Shown piece after piece: positions 9,057 through 17,130 of a stretch of DNA of 64,000 nt (within the stretch, counting starts at the first letter, position 1; each line of letters opens with the position of its first letter). The position numbers and the translations under genes were made by a program. This DNA comes from Methanolinea sp. (lineage in GTDB: Archaea > Halobacteriota > Methanomicrobia > Methanomicrobiales > Methanospirillaceae), in NCBI GenBank assembly GCA_029907345.1, contig JARYMB010000002.1:1-64000 (forward strand), in the 5' to 3' direction. Under the pieces are notes generated by a model, which saw only the letters and a list, made by a program, of their open reading frames with translations, was not told where the DNA came from and made no database searches.

Positions 9057-9177
9057 CATGCGATGGGGTGGGGGCCGGTGCCCGCAATCGACCACCGGGA
9101 TCCTTTTTACGGGGCACCGGGGAGGCTTTTTCCGCAATCTTTTAAACGGTTCACGTCGATTATTGTTCTCACATCGT

Positions 9178-9250
9178 GCCTTTGTGGCTCAGTCGGTAGA
9201 GCGACACCTTGGTAAGGTGTAGGTCGGGGGTTCGATTCCCCCCAAAGGCT
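9178..9250 (+). tRNA. tRNA-Thr (GGT)
   Basis: A 73-nt cloverleaf: acceptor GCCTTTG pairs with CAAAGGC, D-stem GCTC/GAGC, anticodon stem ACACC/GGTGT with loop TTGGTAA (anticodon GGT), and T-arm GGGGG-TTCGATT-CCCCC. The discriminator is T and no CCA is encoded. Confidence 0.95.
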
Positions 9251-9463
9251 CTGGGACAGAAAGTTCAATTCCTCTATTCTGCGCAGGCTTGTTCCTGTTA
9301 CGATTTATCGTCAAATTTATCGATTATGGGCATTTTTGGGATTCAGATTCATTGCGCAGGGATCTTTTCAGTAGGGAAAATTGAAAGCAAAGATTTTCTT
9401 ACTGCGAATTATCGGTTCCCCTTTACTTTCCGGTTTATTTCCTCCAGCCTGGTTCTTTTCGTT

Positions 9464-9652
9464 TTAACCTTCCGGTTTTCCGACCTCGTTTTCCTGCAGT
9501 TCCATGTGCAGCCGTGCCATCTCCCTGAGTTGTTCTGCAAGGGCAACGACTTCCGTTCCCTGGGCGCTGTGAAACCTCCGGTTCAGGATGTCGATTGCCT
9601 TTGACGTGATGCGGAGGATCGCTTCCCGATCATGGATTGTGTCCTGGTCCAT
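9464..9652 (-). CDS. Small hypothetical helical protein (62 aa)
   Basis: The frame from the ATG at 9652 gives MDQDTIHDREAILRITSK and continues as a predicted amphipathic helix pair (ILNRRFHSAQGTEVVALAEQ, ending NEVGKPEG). A longer form would need the TTG at 9694. No family is recognised. The frame has sensible codon composition, but ribosome-binding evidence is weak, so it may not be a real gene. It sits between tRNA-Thr and the pilin-like gene, in the pilin orientation. Confidence 0.45.
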   Translation of the reverse strand: MDQDTIHDREAILRITSKAIDILNRRFHSAQGTEVVALAEQLREMARLHMELQENEVGKPEG

Positions 9653-9732
9653 ACCCAGCCCTCTGCATCCGGGGTAAATAACTTTGCTCCACAATCCAAC
9701 TGGTCTTATAGGATAGGAAGAAAAGAGTCAAA

Positions 9733-10275
9733 TCAGCCCGTTTTGCTGAAACGGGATATCAGAATGTTTTTTGGTTTCTGGTAAATCTCGACGGTGATGG
9801 TGTCTCCGGGGTGAAATGTCCCGTCCACAAAGTCAATAGCGATCTTTTCGCTGGGGTTCCACTTGTCCTCCCGACATCCTGTCCCGCCAATCGTCTGGAC
9901 TCCAAAATGGTGTGTCTTGATGAATTTGAAACCGTTGAGTGTCTCGATCACGCACGGGAGTTTATCCCCGTTCCGGTAAAAGGTCGCCGTCAGATCGTCA
10001 TTGAGATAGGACTTTGTCCCGTTGTGGAAGAGGACTACCTTGGAATCGTAATTGAGGGCACCCTGATCATTTGTGTGGATGATGGACCGGATCTCGATGA
10101 AGGACGGGGGCTTTACCACCTCGCCGAAATCAAACTGGAGACTGGGACACAAGAGGAGCACGAGTAAGGCGAGAAGAAGTGTGATTGCGACCAGGAGAAT
10201 AGTGGCGAGGGGGTGCGAGGATCCGCTGTCGTTGTCCTTTTGAGTCAAACTGTTGAAAGTGCACCGGTTTGCCAT
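9733..10275 (-). CDS. Archaeal type IV pilin-like protein
   Basis: 180 residues. A short charged N-terminus (NSLTQKDNDSGSS) precedes HPLATILLVAITLLLALLV, the form of the archaeal pilin N-terminal domain (Pilin_N/DUF1628). A soluble beta-rich domain with two cysteines follows (PCVIETLNGF, GGTGCREDK). The DPGD-like ending FHPGDTITVEIYQKP is also typical of this family. It probably enters the membrane through a class III signal processed by an archaeal prepilin peptidase. No pilus assembly ATPase is nearby, so its machine is encoded elsewhere. Confidence 0.75.
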   Translation of the reverse strand: MANRCTFNSLTQKDNDSGSSHPLATILLVAITLLLALLVLLLCPSLQFDFGEVVKPPSFIEIRSIIHTNDQGALNYDSKVVLFHNGTKSYLNDDLTATFYRNGDKLPCVIETLNGFKFIKTHHFGVQTIGGTGCREDKWNPSEKIAIDFVDGTFHPGDTITVEIYQKPKNILISRFSKTG

Positions 10276-10552
10276 TTAAGAATTGTGCTTCATGGTGACC
10301 CATGTCCCTTTCATGCATCGGGAAATGAAAGTCGGCCGCCCGTCTGGAGAGGAATCACATACCGCGCTCCGGGCTGAAGCGATCTCCCTCTCCAAATGAA
10401 TTTTGATCTTTCATCGGCCCGAACCCATTGATACTGGTGAATCCGGATCCCAGCAGGATTCGAGGAAAAGGAGGGGAAAACTTTCCCATAAAAAGATCAT
10501 GACATGGAATGATTCGTCGAAAATGAGATCATTTCCGCGGGAAAAAGGAGGA

Positions 10553-10882
10553 TCAGTGGATCTCTTCCCCGGTCCTGATCCTGAAAGACTTTATGACCGG
10601 CAGGACAAAGATTCTCCCGTCTCCAACCTTTCCCGTCCGGGCAGCGTTCATGATGATCTCTGCGGTTTTTTCTGCCATTTCATCTGCCACGATGACATCG
10701 AGCATGGTCTTGGGGATAAAATCAACGTTCATTTTCCCACCCCGGTAGGTCAGGGTAATCCCTTTCTGGTCACCTCTTCCCTGCACCTCGCGGATGGTCA
10801 TCCCGTTGATACCCGCCTTTTCAAGTGCCTGTTTGACGAACTCAAGTCGCTCCGGCCGGATTATGGCTTTTACCATCATCAT
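10553..10882 (-). CDS. glnK: Nitrogen regulatory protein P-II (GlnK)
   Basis: About 109 residues, a trimeric 2-oxoglutarate/ATP sensor that blocks Amt when nitrogen is ample. MVKAIIRPERL is the N-terminal strand, REVQGRGDQKGITLTYRGGK the start of the T-loop, and TGKVGDGRIFVLPV the B-loop signature. At the place of the uridylylated Tyr51 of E. coli PII (AEY) this protein has GKM, so that modification is not possible; Tyr46 is kept. The ATG at 10882 was preferred because GAGGGAG lies 9 bases upstream; ATGs at 10891, 10879 and 10876 are alternatives. It follows amt by about 15 bases. Confidence 0.95.
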   Translation of the reverse strand: MMMVKAIIRPERLEFVKQALEKAGINGMTIREVQGRGDQKGITLTYRGGKMNVDFIPKTMLDVIVADEMAEKTAEIIMNAARTGKVGDGRIFVLPVIKSFRIRTGEEIH

Positions 10883-10897
10883 GGATATCATCTCCCT

Positions 10898-12094
10898 CTA
10901 TACCCTCTCTCCATGCTGGGAGAGGTCAAGCCCGACGTATTCTTCCTCTTCTGAGACCCGCAGCCCGATGACCCTGTCGATGGCGAGGGCAAGGATGTAC
11001 GTGACAATAAAGGCATATGCAAGAGCTGCAAGGGCCCCGATGGCGTTTGCAACGAACTGCTGGACGTTCCCCTCTATCAGGCCCGAGAAACCGTTGACAG
11101 CCGCGGCAGCGAAGATGCCCGTCGCTATGGCCCCCCAGAGGCCTCCCATGCCATGGATGGACCATGCATCGAGGCTCTCATCGAGGCCTTTGTTGATACG
11201 CCAGAGCATGCAGGCATAGCACAGCAAACCGGCTGCGATACCGATTGCAATCGAAGCAGGAACGGTCACGAACCCAGCTGCAGGCGTAATTGCCACGAGA
11301 CCGGCTATAGCACCACTCACCATGCCGAGTGAACTTGGTTTGCCCCTGATCCAGCTTGCAAAGAGCCAGGCGAGGGCACCTGCCGCAGCCGATGTATTCG
11401 TGACGAGGAAAGCATTGGCAGCAAGCCCGTTTGCTGCAAGGGCTGACCCTGCATTGAACCCGAACCAGCCGAACCAGAGGAGAGCAGCCCCAAGCAGCGT
11501 CATCGGGATGTTGTGGGGTTCCATCGTGTACTGGCCAAAACCAGCCCTTTTCCCGATCACGAGGGCGACAGCGAGTGCTGCAAACCCGGAACTGATGTGC
11601 ACCACCGTCCCGCCGGCAAAGTCAAGGGAGCCCAATCCCATCGTCCAGCCCCCACCCCATGCCCAGTGTGCCAGGGGGTCATAGACGAGTGTCGTCCAGA
11701 GGAGGACAAAAATGACGAATGCCGACAGGCGTACCCTCTCTGCGAACCCGGATGTTACGATTGCCATCGTCACGGTTGCAAAGACAAGCTGGAATGCCAC
11801 GAAGAGGAGAGGTGGGTACGCGGTGTCTCCCTGGCCGGGATCCAGTCCCTCGAGTCCGAAATGCTGCAGGTTGCCAATCAGTCCCCCGATGTCTCCACCA
11901 AATGCAAGCGAGTACCCCAGTATGACCCACTGGATACTCACGAGGGCAAAGACGATGAAGGAGAGGGCAACCATCGAGATGAAGTTCTTCCTCCTTACCA
12001 GTCCTCCGTAAAAGAAACCAACAGCCGGTGTCATGAGCATGACGAGGGCAGTTGATATCAGGAGCCAGGCAGTCGTCCCGGAATCAAGAGCCAT
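10898..12094 (-). CDS. amt: Ammonium transporter Amt
   Basis: 398 residues with about eleven membrane helices, the Amt/MEP/Rh fold that conducts ammonium across the membrane. The Amt signature [12 protein letters not shown] and the pore histidines (GTVVHISSG and IHGMGGLWG) are present. The C-terminal cytosolic tail ([18 protein letters not shown]) holds the segment that contacts GlnK. amt is first and glnK second in a minus-strand operon with minimal spacing, the classic arrangement. A candidate repressor site and TATA element lie at 12181-12207. Confidence 0.97.
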   Translation of the reverse strand: MALDSGTTAWLLISTALVMLMTPAVGFFYGGLVRRKNFISMVALSFIVFALVSIQWVILGYSLAFGGDIGGLIGNLQHFGLEGLDPGQGDTAYPPLLFVAFQLVFATVTMAIVTSGFAERVRLSAFVIFVLLWTTLVYDPLAHWAWGGGWTMGLGSLDFAGGTVVHISSGFAALAVALVIGKRAGFGQYTMEPHNIPMTLLGAALLWFGWFGFNAGSALAANGLAANAFLVTNTSAAAGALAWLFASWIRGKPSSLGMVSGAIAGLVAITPAAGFVTVPASIAIGIAAGLLCYACMLWRINKGLDESLDAWSIHGMGGLWGAIATGIFAAAAVNGFSGLIEGNVQQFVANAIGALAALAYAFIVTYILALAIDRVIGLRVSEEEEYVGLDLSQHGERV

Positions 12095-12180
12095 TTTTCT
12101 TCTTCTCCGTTTTTCCTTGGAATCAAACGTCAGGGGGAGTGTCCTCCAGGGGACCCTTCTCCACTCCTCCGGTTGATTGA

Positions 12181-12207
12181 TAGAAATTGTGTTCTACATC
12201 ATATAAA
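12181..12207 (-). promoter_or_regulatory. amt-glnK promoter with NrpR-like inverted repeat
   Basis: Reading on the minus strand, a TATA-like box (atataaattt on +, 12201-12210) is followed by a perfect inverted repeat TAGAA-N6-TTCTA at 12181-12196. The GAA-N6-TTC core matches the published form of the archaeal NrpR nitrogen-repressor operator (GGAA-N6-TTCC). The site lies between the TATA box and the expected start of transcription, where binding would repress. The gene starts about 87 bases further on. Confidence 0.5.
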
Positions 12208-12371
12208 TTTATTTTTTTATCCTTTCCATTCACACCTTTTCTTTCCTGTTTTTTTGGAAAGGCAGCTGGAGCGCATTGACTAAAAAAGTGAAGAACTCCC
12301 AAACGGATTTATGATTTTTCAAATTATGATACAAAGTCGGGAATTGAATGCTTTTTGAAAAAAGGGAGTTT

Positions 12372-13700
12372 TTAATAAATTGCGAGATACCTGTCCAGTT
12401 CCCAGGGATGGACGGCAAGACGGAACAGGTCCGTTTCCAGTTGTGCGATGGAATTGAGACCTTCCATGATATGCGCCCCCATTGCCTTGGAGATGACAGG
12501 ATCGTTGTTGAGTGCCGCATTTGCCTCTGTCAGGCTCCCGGGAAGCATCTCGATCCCGCGTTTCTTTCTCTCTGCTTCGGTCAGGTGGTAGATATTGACG
12601 TCGGTACTCTCTGGGGGCATGATCTTTTTCTTGATCCCGTCAAGGCCTGCGGCAAGCATTGCAGCAAAGCAGAGGTACGGGTTGCACATCGGGTCAGGGC
12701 TCCGGAACTCGGCCCGCGTACTGTTGCCCCGGGCGGCCGGAACTCTCACGAGGGCTGACCTGTTCGTGGCACTCCATGTAATGTAGACCGGGGCTTCGTA
12801 ACCCGGGACGAGTCGCTTGTACGAGTTGATGGTCGGGTTTGCAACACGCGTTATTGCCTTTGCATGGGCGAGAATACCGCCGATATAGTACATCGCGGTA
12901 TCCGAGAGCCCGTCCTTTGCATTGGGGTCATAAAACGCGTTCTTTCCGTTCTTCGAGAGGGAACCGTGAGTGTGCATGCCGCTGCCGTTGATACCCGCGA
13001 TGGGCTTGGCCATGAATGTTGCATGAAGGTTCTTTGCAAGTGCGAGGGTCTTTGTCGCAAACTTGAATGTGATCACCTTGTCAGCAGTATCGAGAGCGTC
13101 ACTGTACTTGAAATCGATCTCGTGCTGGCTCTCTGCCACTTCATGGTGGGATGCCTCGATCTCAAAACCCATCTGGGTGAGTGCAAAAACGATGTCCCTC
13201 CGGACGTCTTCGGCAGCATCGGTGGGTGCAAGGTCAAAGTACCCCCCGTAGTCCTGGTAATTGGTCGAGGGCCTCCCGTCGACCATCTTGAAGAGGAAAA
13301 ATTCAAGTTCGGGACCTGTATTGAAGGTAAAACCCATCTTCTTTGCCTGTTCGATCTGGACTTTCAGGATGTACCGCGGGTCCCCTTCGAAAGGCTTGTT
13401 TCCATACGTATAAACATCACAGATGAAGCGGGCAACCCTTGCTTCTGCAGGTCTCCAGGGAAGTATTGCGTATGTCGCCGGATCGGGTTTCAAAAGCATG
13501 TCTGATTCTTCGATCCGTGCAAAACCCTCTATCGAGGAACCGTCAAACCAGATACCTTCGGTCAATGCCTTTTCTGCCTGCTGCACGGGTATTGCAACGT
13601 TTTTGGGCATTCCCTGGATATCGGTGAACTGGAGGCGGAGGAACTTGACATCGTCGTTCTCAATCTTCTCCAGCATCTCGGATACGGTGTTCTTCCGCAT
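12372..13700 (-). CDS. glnA: Glutamine synthetase, type I (alpha)
   Basis: 442 residues, the dodecameric enzyme making glutamine from glutamate, ammonia and ATP. Motifs: WFDGSSIEGF near residue 50, GPELEFFLF (metal glutamates), GINGSGMHTHGSL (ATP/His), NRSALVRVPA (glutamate/ADP Arg) and the terminal DRYLAIY. The loop bearing the adenylylated Tyr in GSI-beta enzymes is VNIYHLTEAERKK, so this is a non-adenylylated GSI-alpha; the Arg in GFARI is the position used in glutamine feedback inhibition in Bacillus GS. It is divergent from the glutamate synthase operon, with a palindromic site just before the start. Confidence 0.97.
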   Translation of the reverse strand: MRKNTVSEMLEKIENDDVKFLRLQFTDIQGMPKNVAIPVQQAEKALTEGIWFDGSSIEGFARIEESDMLLKPDPATYAILPWRPAEARVARFICDVYTYGNKPFEGDPRYILKVQIEQAKKMGFTFNTGPELEFFLFKMVDGRPSTNYQDYGGYFDLAPTDAAEDVRRDIVFALTQMGFEIEASHHEVAESQHEIDFKYSDALDTADKVITFKFATKTLALAKNLHATFMAKPIAGINGSGMHTHGSLSKNGKNAFYDPNAKDGLSDTAMYYIGGILAHAKAITRVANPTINSYKRLVPGYEAPVYITWSATNRSALVRVPAARGNSTRAEFRSPDPMCNPYLCFAAMLAAGLDGIKKKIMPPESTDVNIYHLTEAERKKRGIEMLPGSLTEANAALNNDPVISKAMGAHIMEGLNSIAQLETDLFRLAVHPWELDRYLAIY

Positions 13701-13701
13701 A

Positions 13702-13735
13702 TGGAAATTAACTTCTACCTTATCAGTTATATATT
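13702..13735 (-). promoter_or_regulatory. glnA promoter with NrpR-like inverted repeat
   Basis: TGGAA-N6-TTCTA (13702-13717, one mismatch from perfect symmetry, GAA-N6-TTC core) sits between a TATA-like box (atatattt, about 13728-13735) and the glnA ATG at 13700. With only ~28 bases from TATA to ATG, the glnA message is probably nearly leaderless and the site covers the transcription start. The arrangement repeats that of the amt promoter. Confidence 0.5.
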
Positions 13736-13759
13736 TAATGTAAAAGGTCGCACGTTACC
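13727..13759 (+). promoter_or_regulatory. Glutamate synthase promoter with GGTC-N6-TACC element
   Basis: Facing right, the shared AT-rich stretch (tatatattta, about 13727-13736) can serve as TATA box for the glutamate synthase operon. GGTC-N6-TACC at 13746-13759 is one base from the GGTA-N6-TACC form reported for methanogen NrpR sites, and again lies between TATA and the expected start of transcription. The evidence is by position and pattern only. Confidence 0.4.
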
Positions 13760-13813
13760 GGGAAGGAGAGAATCACCAGTGTCACCTCTCTGCCATGACA
13801 TACCGTGGTCGAC

Positions 13814-14866
13814 ATGTGTGGAATAATCGCTGTTATTGATCGTGCCGGGTGCTCAATGGACGGCACGAAAATTCGCTCGGCCCTCTCCATGATGGACGAG
13901 CGGGGGAGCGGAGAAGGAGCAGGATACGCAGTATACGGGGCCTTTCCCGAATTTGCAGATTATTACGCCATCCATGTCTTCTTTGATGCAGTCCACGAAT
14001 CGAAGGCTGCAGTCGACCGGGAGCTCGGGAACTGGGGCACTGTCGTGCACGAGGAGGAAATCCCGACTTACGAGAACAGGAATATCCGGAAAGTGCACAC
14101 GCCCTGGCGCTACTTTTTCAAGCCGGATCCCTCCCTCATGCCAAGGAGCGAAACACCGGAAGACGACATCGTGATGCACCTCGTGATGAAGATCAACACG
14201 ACGATCCCCGGCGCCCTTGTGTACGCATCCGGGAAGAATGTCGGGATATTCAAGGCAGCAGGCTGGCCGGAGGATGTGGCCGACTTCTATCGTATCCAGG
14301 ACTACAGCGGGTATATCTGGCTTGCGCACAACCGATACCCGACGAATACCCCGGGCTGGTGGGGAGGTGCACACCCCTTCAACCTCCTCGGGTGGAGTGT
14401 CGTCCATAACGGGGAGATCACCTCTTACGGGACAAACAGGCGGTTCATCGAGAGTTATGGATACAGGTGCACGATGTACACGGACACGGAAGTCGTTGCC
14501 TATCTCTTCGACCTGCTCGTGCGCAGGCACGGCCTGCGCCCTGAAATGGCTGTGAAAGCCCTTGCCCCCCCGTTCTGGGACGATATAGACCGGATGGATG
14601 CGAAAGAAAGAACTCTTTACAAGGCAGTCCGCCTTGCATACGGTTCTGCCATGATGAACGGTCCCTTTGCGATCGTTGTGGCTCAAAGGGACGGCATCGT
14701 CGGTTTCACGGATCGGATCAAGCTCCGCCCGCTCGTCTGCGGGATAGCGGGTTCCCGCCTGTACATCTCGAGCGAGGAAGCTGCCATCCGCACCATGGAG
14801 CCCGGCCTCGATGAGGTATTCATGCCGAGAGCCGGGGAACCCGTCGTCGGGAGGCTTGGGAAATGA
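13814..14866 (+). CDS. Glutamate synthase glutamine amidotransferase subunit (class II GATase)
   Basis: 350 residues. The ATG at 13814 gives MCGIIAVID, so after Met removal the catalytic N-terminal Cys is exposed, as class II amidotransferases require; the upstream GTG at 13805 would block this. Further family motifs are AHNRYPTNTPGWWGGAHPF and VVHNGEIT. It corresponds to domain 1 of bacterial GltB and releases ammonia from glutamine for the synthase subunit. Its stop overlaps the next start by four bases (ATGA), the first of three glutamate synthase pieces. Confidence 0.9.
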   Translation: MCGIIAVIDRAGCSMDGTKIRSALSMMDERGSGEGAGYAVYGAFPEFADYYAIHVFFDAVHESKAAVDRELGNWGTVVHEEEIPTYENRNIRKVHTPWRYFFKPDPSLMPRSETPEDDIVMHLVMKINTTIPGALVYASGKNVGIFKAAGWPEDVADFYRIQDYSGYIWLAHNRYPTNTPGWWGGAHPFNLLGWSVVHNGEITSYGTNRRFIESYGYRCTMYTDTEVVAYLFDLLVRRHGLRPEMAVKALAPPFWDDIDRMDAKERTLYKAVRLAYGSAMMNGPFAIVVAQRDGIVGFTDRIKLRPLVCGIAGSRLYISSEEAAIRTMEPGLDEVFMPRAGEPVVGRLGK

Positions 14867-16371
14867 CCATCGGGAGCGTACCGGTCAGGTTCAGGATTGT
14901 AGTGGACGACTCGCGGTGCATGCTCTGCGGGAGGTGCGTTGAAAACTGCCCCTACGACGTTTTCAAGAAGGAGAACGACACGATCCACGTGAACTCGCGC
15001 AAGTGCGTGGCCTGCCACAGGTGCATCGCGATGTGCCCCCGGGATGCAATCAGCATAAGGGAACGTCCCGTCGATTACAGGAGCCATCCCGTCTGGACAG
15101 AGGAGGCCCGGGAGTCGATCTACAACCAGGCGCGAACGGGAAAAATTATCCTTGCAGGGATGGGTAACGCAAAACCCTATCCCATCATATTCGACAGCCT
15201 GGTACTCGATGCATGCCAGGTGACCAACCCAAGCATCGACCCGCTGCGCGAACCCATGGAACTGCGGACATACATCGGCAAGAAACCGGGGAGACTCGAA
15301 TTCAGGGACGACGGCGACTGCCAGACGCTTGTGACGAACCTTGCACCCAACCTGGAACTCGCTACTCCCATCATGGTCGGTCACATGAGTTATGGAGCGA
15401 TCAGTCTCAACGCGCAGAAGAGCATCGCAATGGCCGTCAGGGAGTCCGGAACGTTCATGGGAACGGGAGAAGGGGGGCTCCACCCGTCGCTCTACCCTTA
15501 CCAGGACCACATGATCGTCCAGGTGGCGTCAGGGAGGTTCGGCGTCGACATCAACTACCTGGAGAGGGGAGCCGCAATAGAGATAAAGATCGGGCAGGGT
15601 GCGAAACCCGGAATTGGAGGGCACCTGCCCGGCGAAAAGGTATGCGAGGACGTCTCCTCGACGCGGATGATACCGCTCGGAAGCGATGCCATCAGCCCGG
15701 CACCCCACCATGACATCTACAGTATCGAAGACCTCAAACAGCTCGTCCGGAGCCTCAAAGAAGCCACGGAATGGAAAAAACCCGTTTTCGTAAAGATTGC
15801 AGCGGTTCATAACTCCGCGGCAATAGCCGCCGGCATAGCGAGGTCTTCGGCAGACGCGGTTGTCATCGATGGTTTCCGGGGTGGGACCGGGGCTGCTCCC
15901 CGGGTCTTCCGGGACCATGTCGGTATCCCCATCGAGGCGGCGGTCGCCAGTGTGGATGCAAAGCTCCGTTCCCAGGGGATCCGCAACGAGGTCTCGATCA
16001 TCGCGAGCGGGGGTATCAGGGAGAGCGCGGATGTTGCAAAGGTGATCGCCCTGGGAGCCGATGCCGTCTACATCGGGACGGCAGCCCTCGTTGCAATGGG
16101 ATGCAGGGTCTGCGGGACGTGCTACCGGGGCCTGTGCCCCTGGGGAATCGCCACGCAGCGTCCGGATCTCGTCGCCCGGCTCGACCCGGCCGTTGCGTCA
16201 CGAAACGTCGCAAACCTCATCCATGCATGGACCCTCGAGCTGTCCGAACTGATGGGGGCGGCAGGTATCAACAGCATCGAGAGCCTGAGGGGGAACAGGG
16301 ACCGGCTGAGGGGCTACCTTCTCGATGAATCGATCATGCGGGTTCTCGATATCAAACCGGTGGGGGCATGA
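14863..16371 (+). CDS. gltB: Glutamate synthase FMN/Fe-S catalytic subunit
   Basis: 502 residues. Two ferredoxin-type clusters open the protein (Cys 19, 22, 25, 29 and 48, 51, 54, 58). The FMN-binding TIM barrel of glutamate synthase follows, with GHMSYGAISLNAQKS, GTGEGG, QGAKPGIGGHLPG and the DGFRGGTGAAP loop, and CRVCGTCYRGLCPWG near the end supplies the [3Fe-4S] ligands. It makes glutamate from 2-oxoglutarate and the ammonia passed by the amidotransferase. The two extra ferredoxin clusters are standard for archaeal stand-alone GltB. It follows the amidotransferase with a 4-base overlap. Confidence 0.95.
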   Translation: MTIGSVPVRFRIVVDDSRCMLCGRCVENCPYDVFKKENDTIHVNSRKCVACHRCIAMCPRDAISIRERPVDYRSHPVWTEEARESIYNQARTGKIILAGMGNAKPYPIIFDSLVLDACQVTNPSIDPLREPMELRTYIGKKPGRLEFRDDGDCQTLVTNLAPNLELATPIMVGHMSYGAISLNAQKSIAMAVRESGTFMGTGEGGLHPSLYPYQDHMIVQVASGRFGVDINYLERGAAIEIKIGQGAKPGIGGHLPGEKVCEDVSSTRMIPLGSDAISPAPHHDIYSIEDLKQLVRSLKEATEWKKPVFVKIAAVHNSAAIAAGIARSSADAVVIDGFRGGTGAAPRVFRDHVGIPIEAAVASVDAKLRSQGIRNEVSIIASGGIRESADVAKVIALGADAVYIGTAALVAMGCRVCGTCYRGLCPWGIATQRPDLVARLDPAVASRNVANLIHAWTLELSELMGAAGINSIESLRGNRDRLRGYLLDESIMRVLDIKPVGA

Positions 16372-16378
16372 ACCTGGT

Positions 16379-17122
16379 ATGACGAGAGTGACCATCGATG
16401 CAGCCGGCATGCACTACACTCCGCTCAACCGCCGGATCCGGGAGGCGATCGGAGCGGGTGCGGACGAAATAATCATCACAGGTGTCATGGGGCAGAGGTT
16501 CATTGCAGACGGTGTAAGAGGTCGTGCAACGATCATCATCCATGGAATTCCCGGTGGAGACCTGGGTATGTTCATGAGCGGGCCGACCTGCATCGTTTAT
16601 GGCAATTGCGACCATGCACCAGGAAACACGATGGACGGCGGCATGATCATCATCCATGGGAGCGCGGGCGATGCGGTTGCCCACTCGATGCGGGGAGGTA
16701 AGGTCTTTGTCAGGGATACCATCGGGTACAGGGGAGGCATCCATATGAAACAGTACCAGGACAAATGCCCGGTCCTTGTCATCGGGGGAGAATTCCGGTC
16801 GTACCTGGGAGAATACATGGCAGGCGGACTCATCCTTGCCCTCGGGGACCCCGGGAAAAATTCCGGGAAAGAGAGGGGTATCGGGTCGGGGATACACGGG
16901 GGAAGGATAGTCATCAGGGGCGGCCCCCTCGATGACCGGTGCCTGGGGGTGGGGGCGGCTCAAAGACCGCTTTCCGGGGAGGGGTACCGGGAAATCCAGC
17001 CACTCATCAAGGAGTTTGCGGATGTTTTCTCCCTGGACCCCGATCCCCTCCTCCGGGACAGGTACACTGAGATTGTCCCCTCCAGCAGCCGGCCGTTTGC
17101 AAACAAGTACACGTGGGAGTGA
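16379..17122 (+). CDS. Glutamate synthase GXGXG (domain 3) subunit
   Basis: 247 residues of right-handed beta-helix with repeated glycine turns (IIIHGIPGGDLGMFMSG, GNCDHAPGNTMDGG, IIIHGSAGDAVAHSMRGG). This is the GXGXG structural domain at the C-terminus of bacterial GltB, also seen in formylmethanofuran dehydrogenase subunit C; the gltB context decides for glutamate synthase. The ATG at 16379, seven bases after the gltB stop, was chosen over the in-frame ORF extension into gltB. Confidence 0.9.
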   Translation: MTRVTIDAAGMHYTPLNRRIREAIGAGADEIIITGVMGQRFIADGVRGRATIIIHGIPGGDLGMFMSGPTCIVYGNCDHAPGNTMDGGMIIIHGSAGDAVAHSMRGGKVFVRDTIGYRGGIHMKQYQDKCPVLVIGGEFRSYLGEYMAGGLILALGDPGKNSGKERGIGSGIHGGRIVIRGGPLDDRCLGVGAAQRPLSGEGYREIQPLIKEFADVFSLDPDPLLRDRYTEIVPSSSRPFANKYTWE

Positions 17123-17130
17123 ATACCGGG

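Noticed and set aside
10474-10487. GGGAAA-AC-TTTCCC palindrome taken as an NrpR site
   Set aside because: Spacing is not 6 bases and it lies downstream of glnK, so a terminator-like element is more likely.
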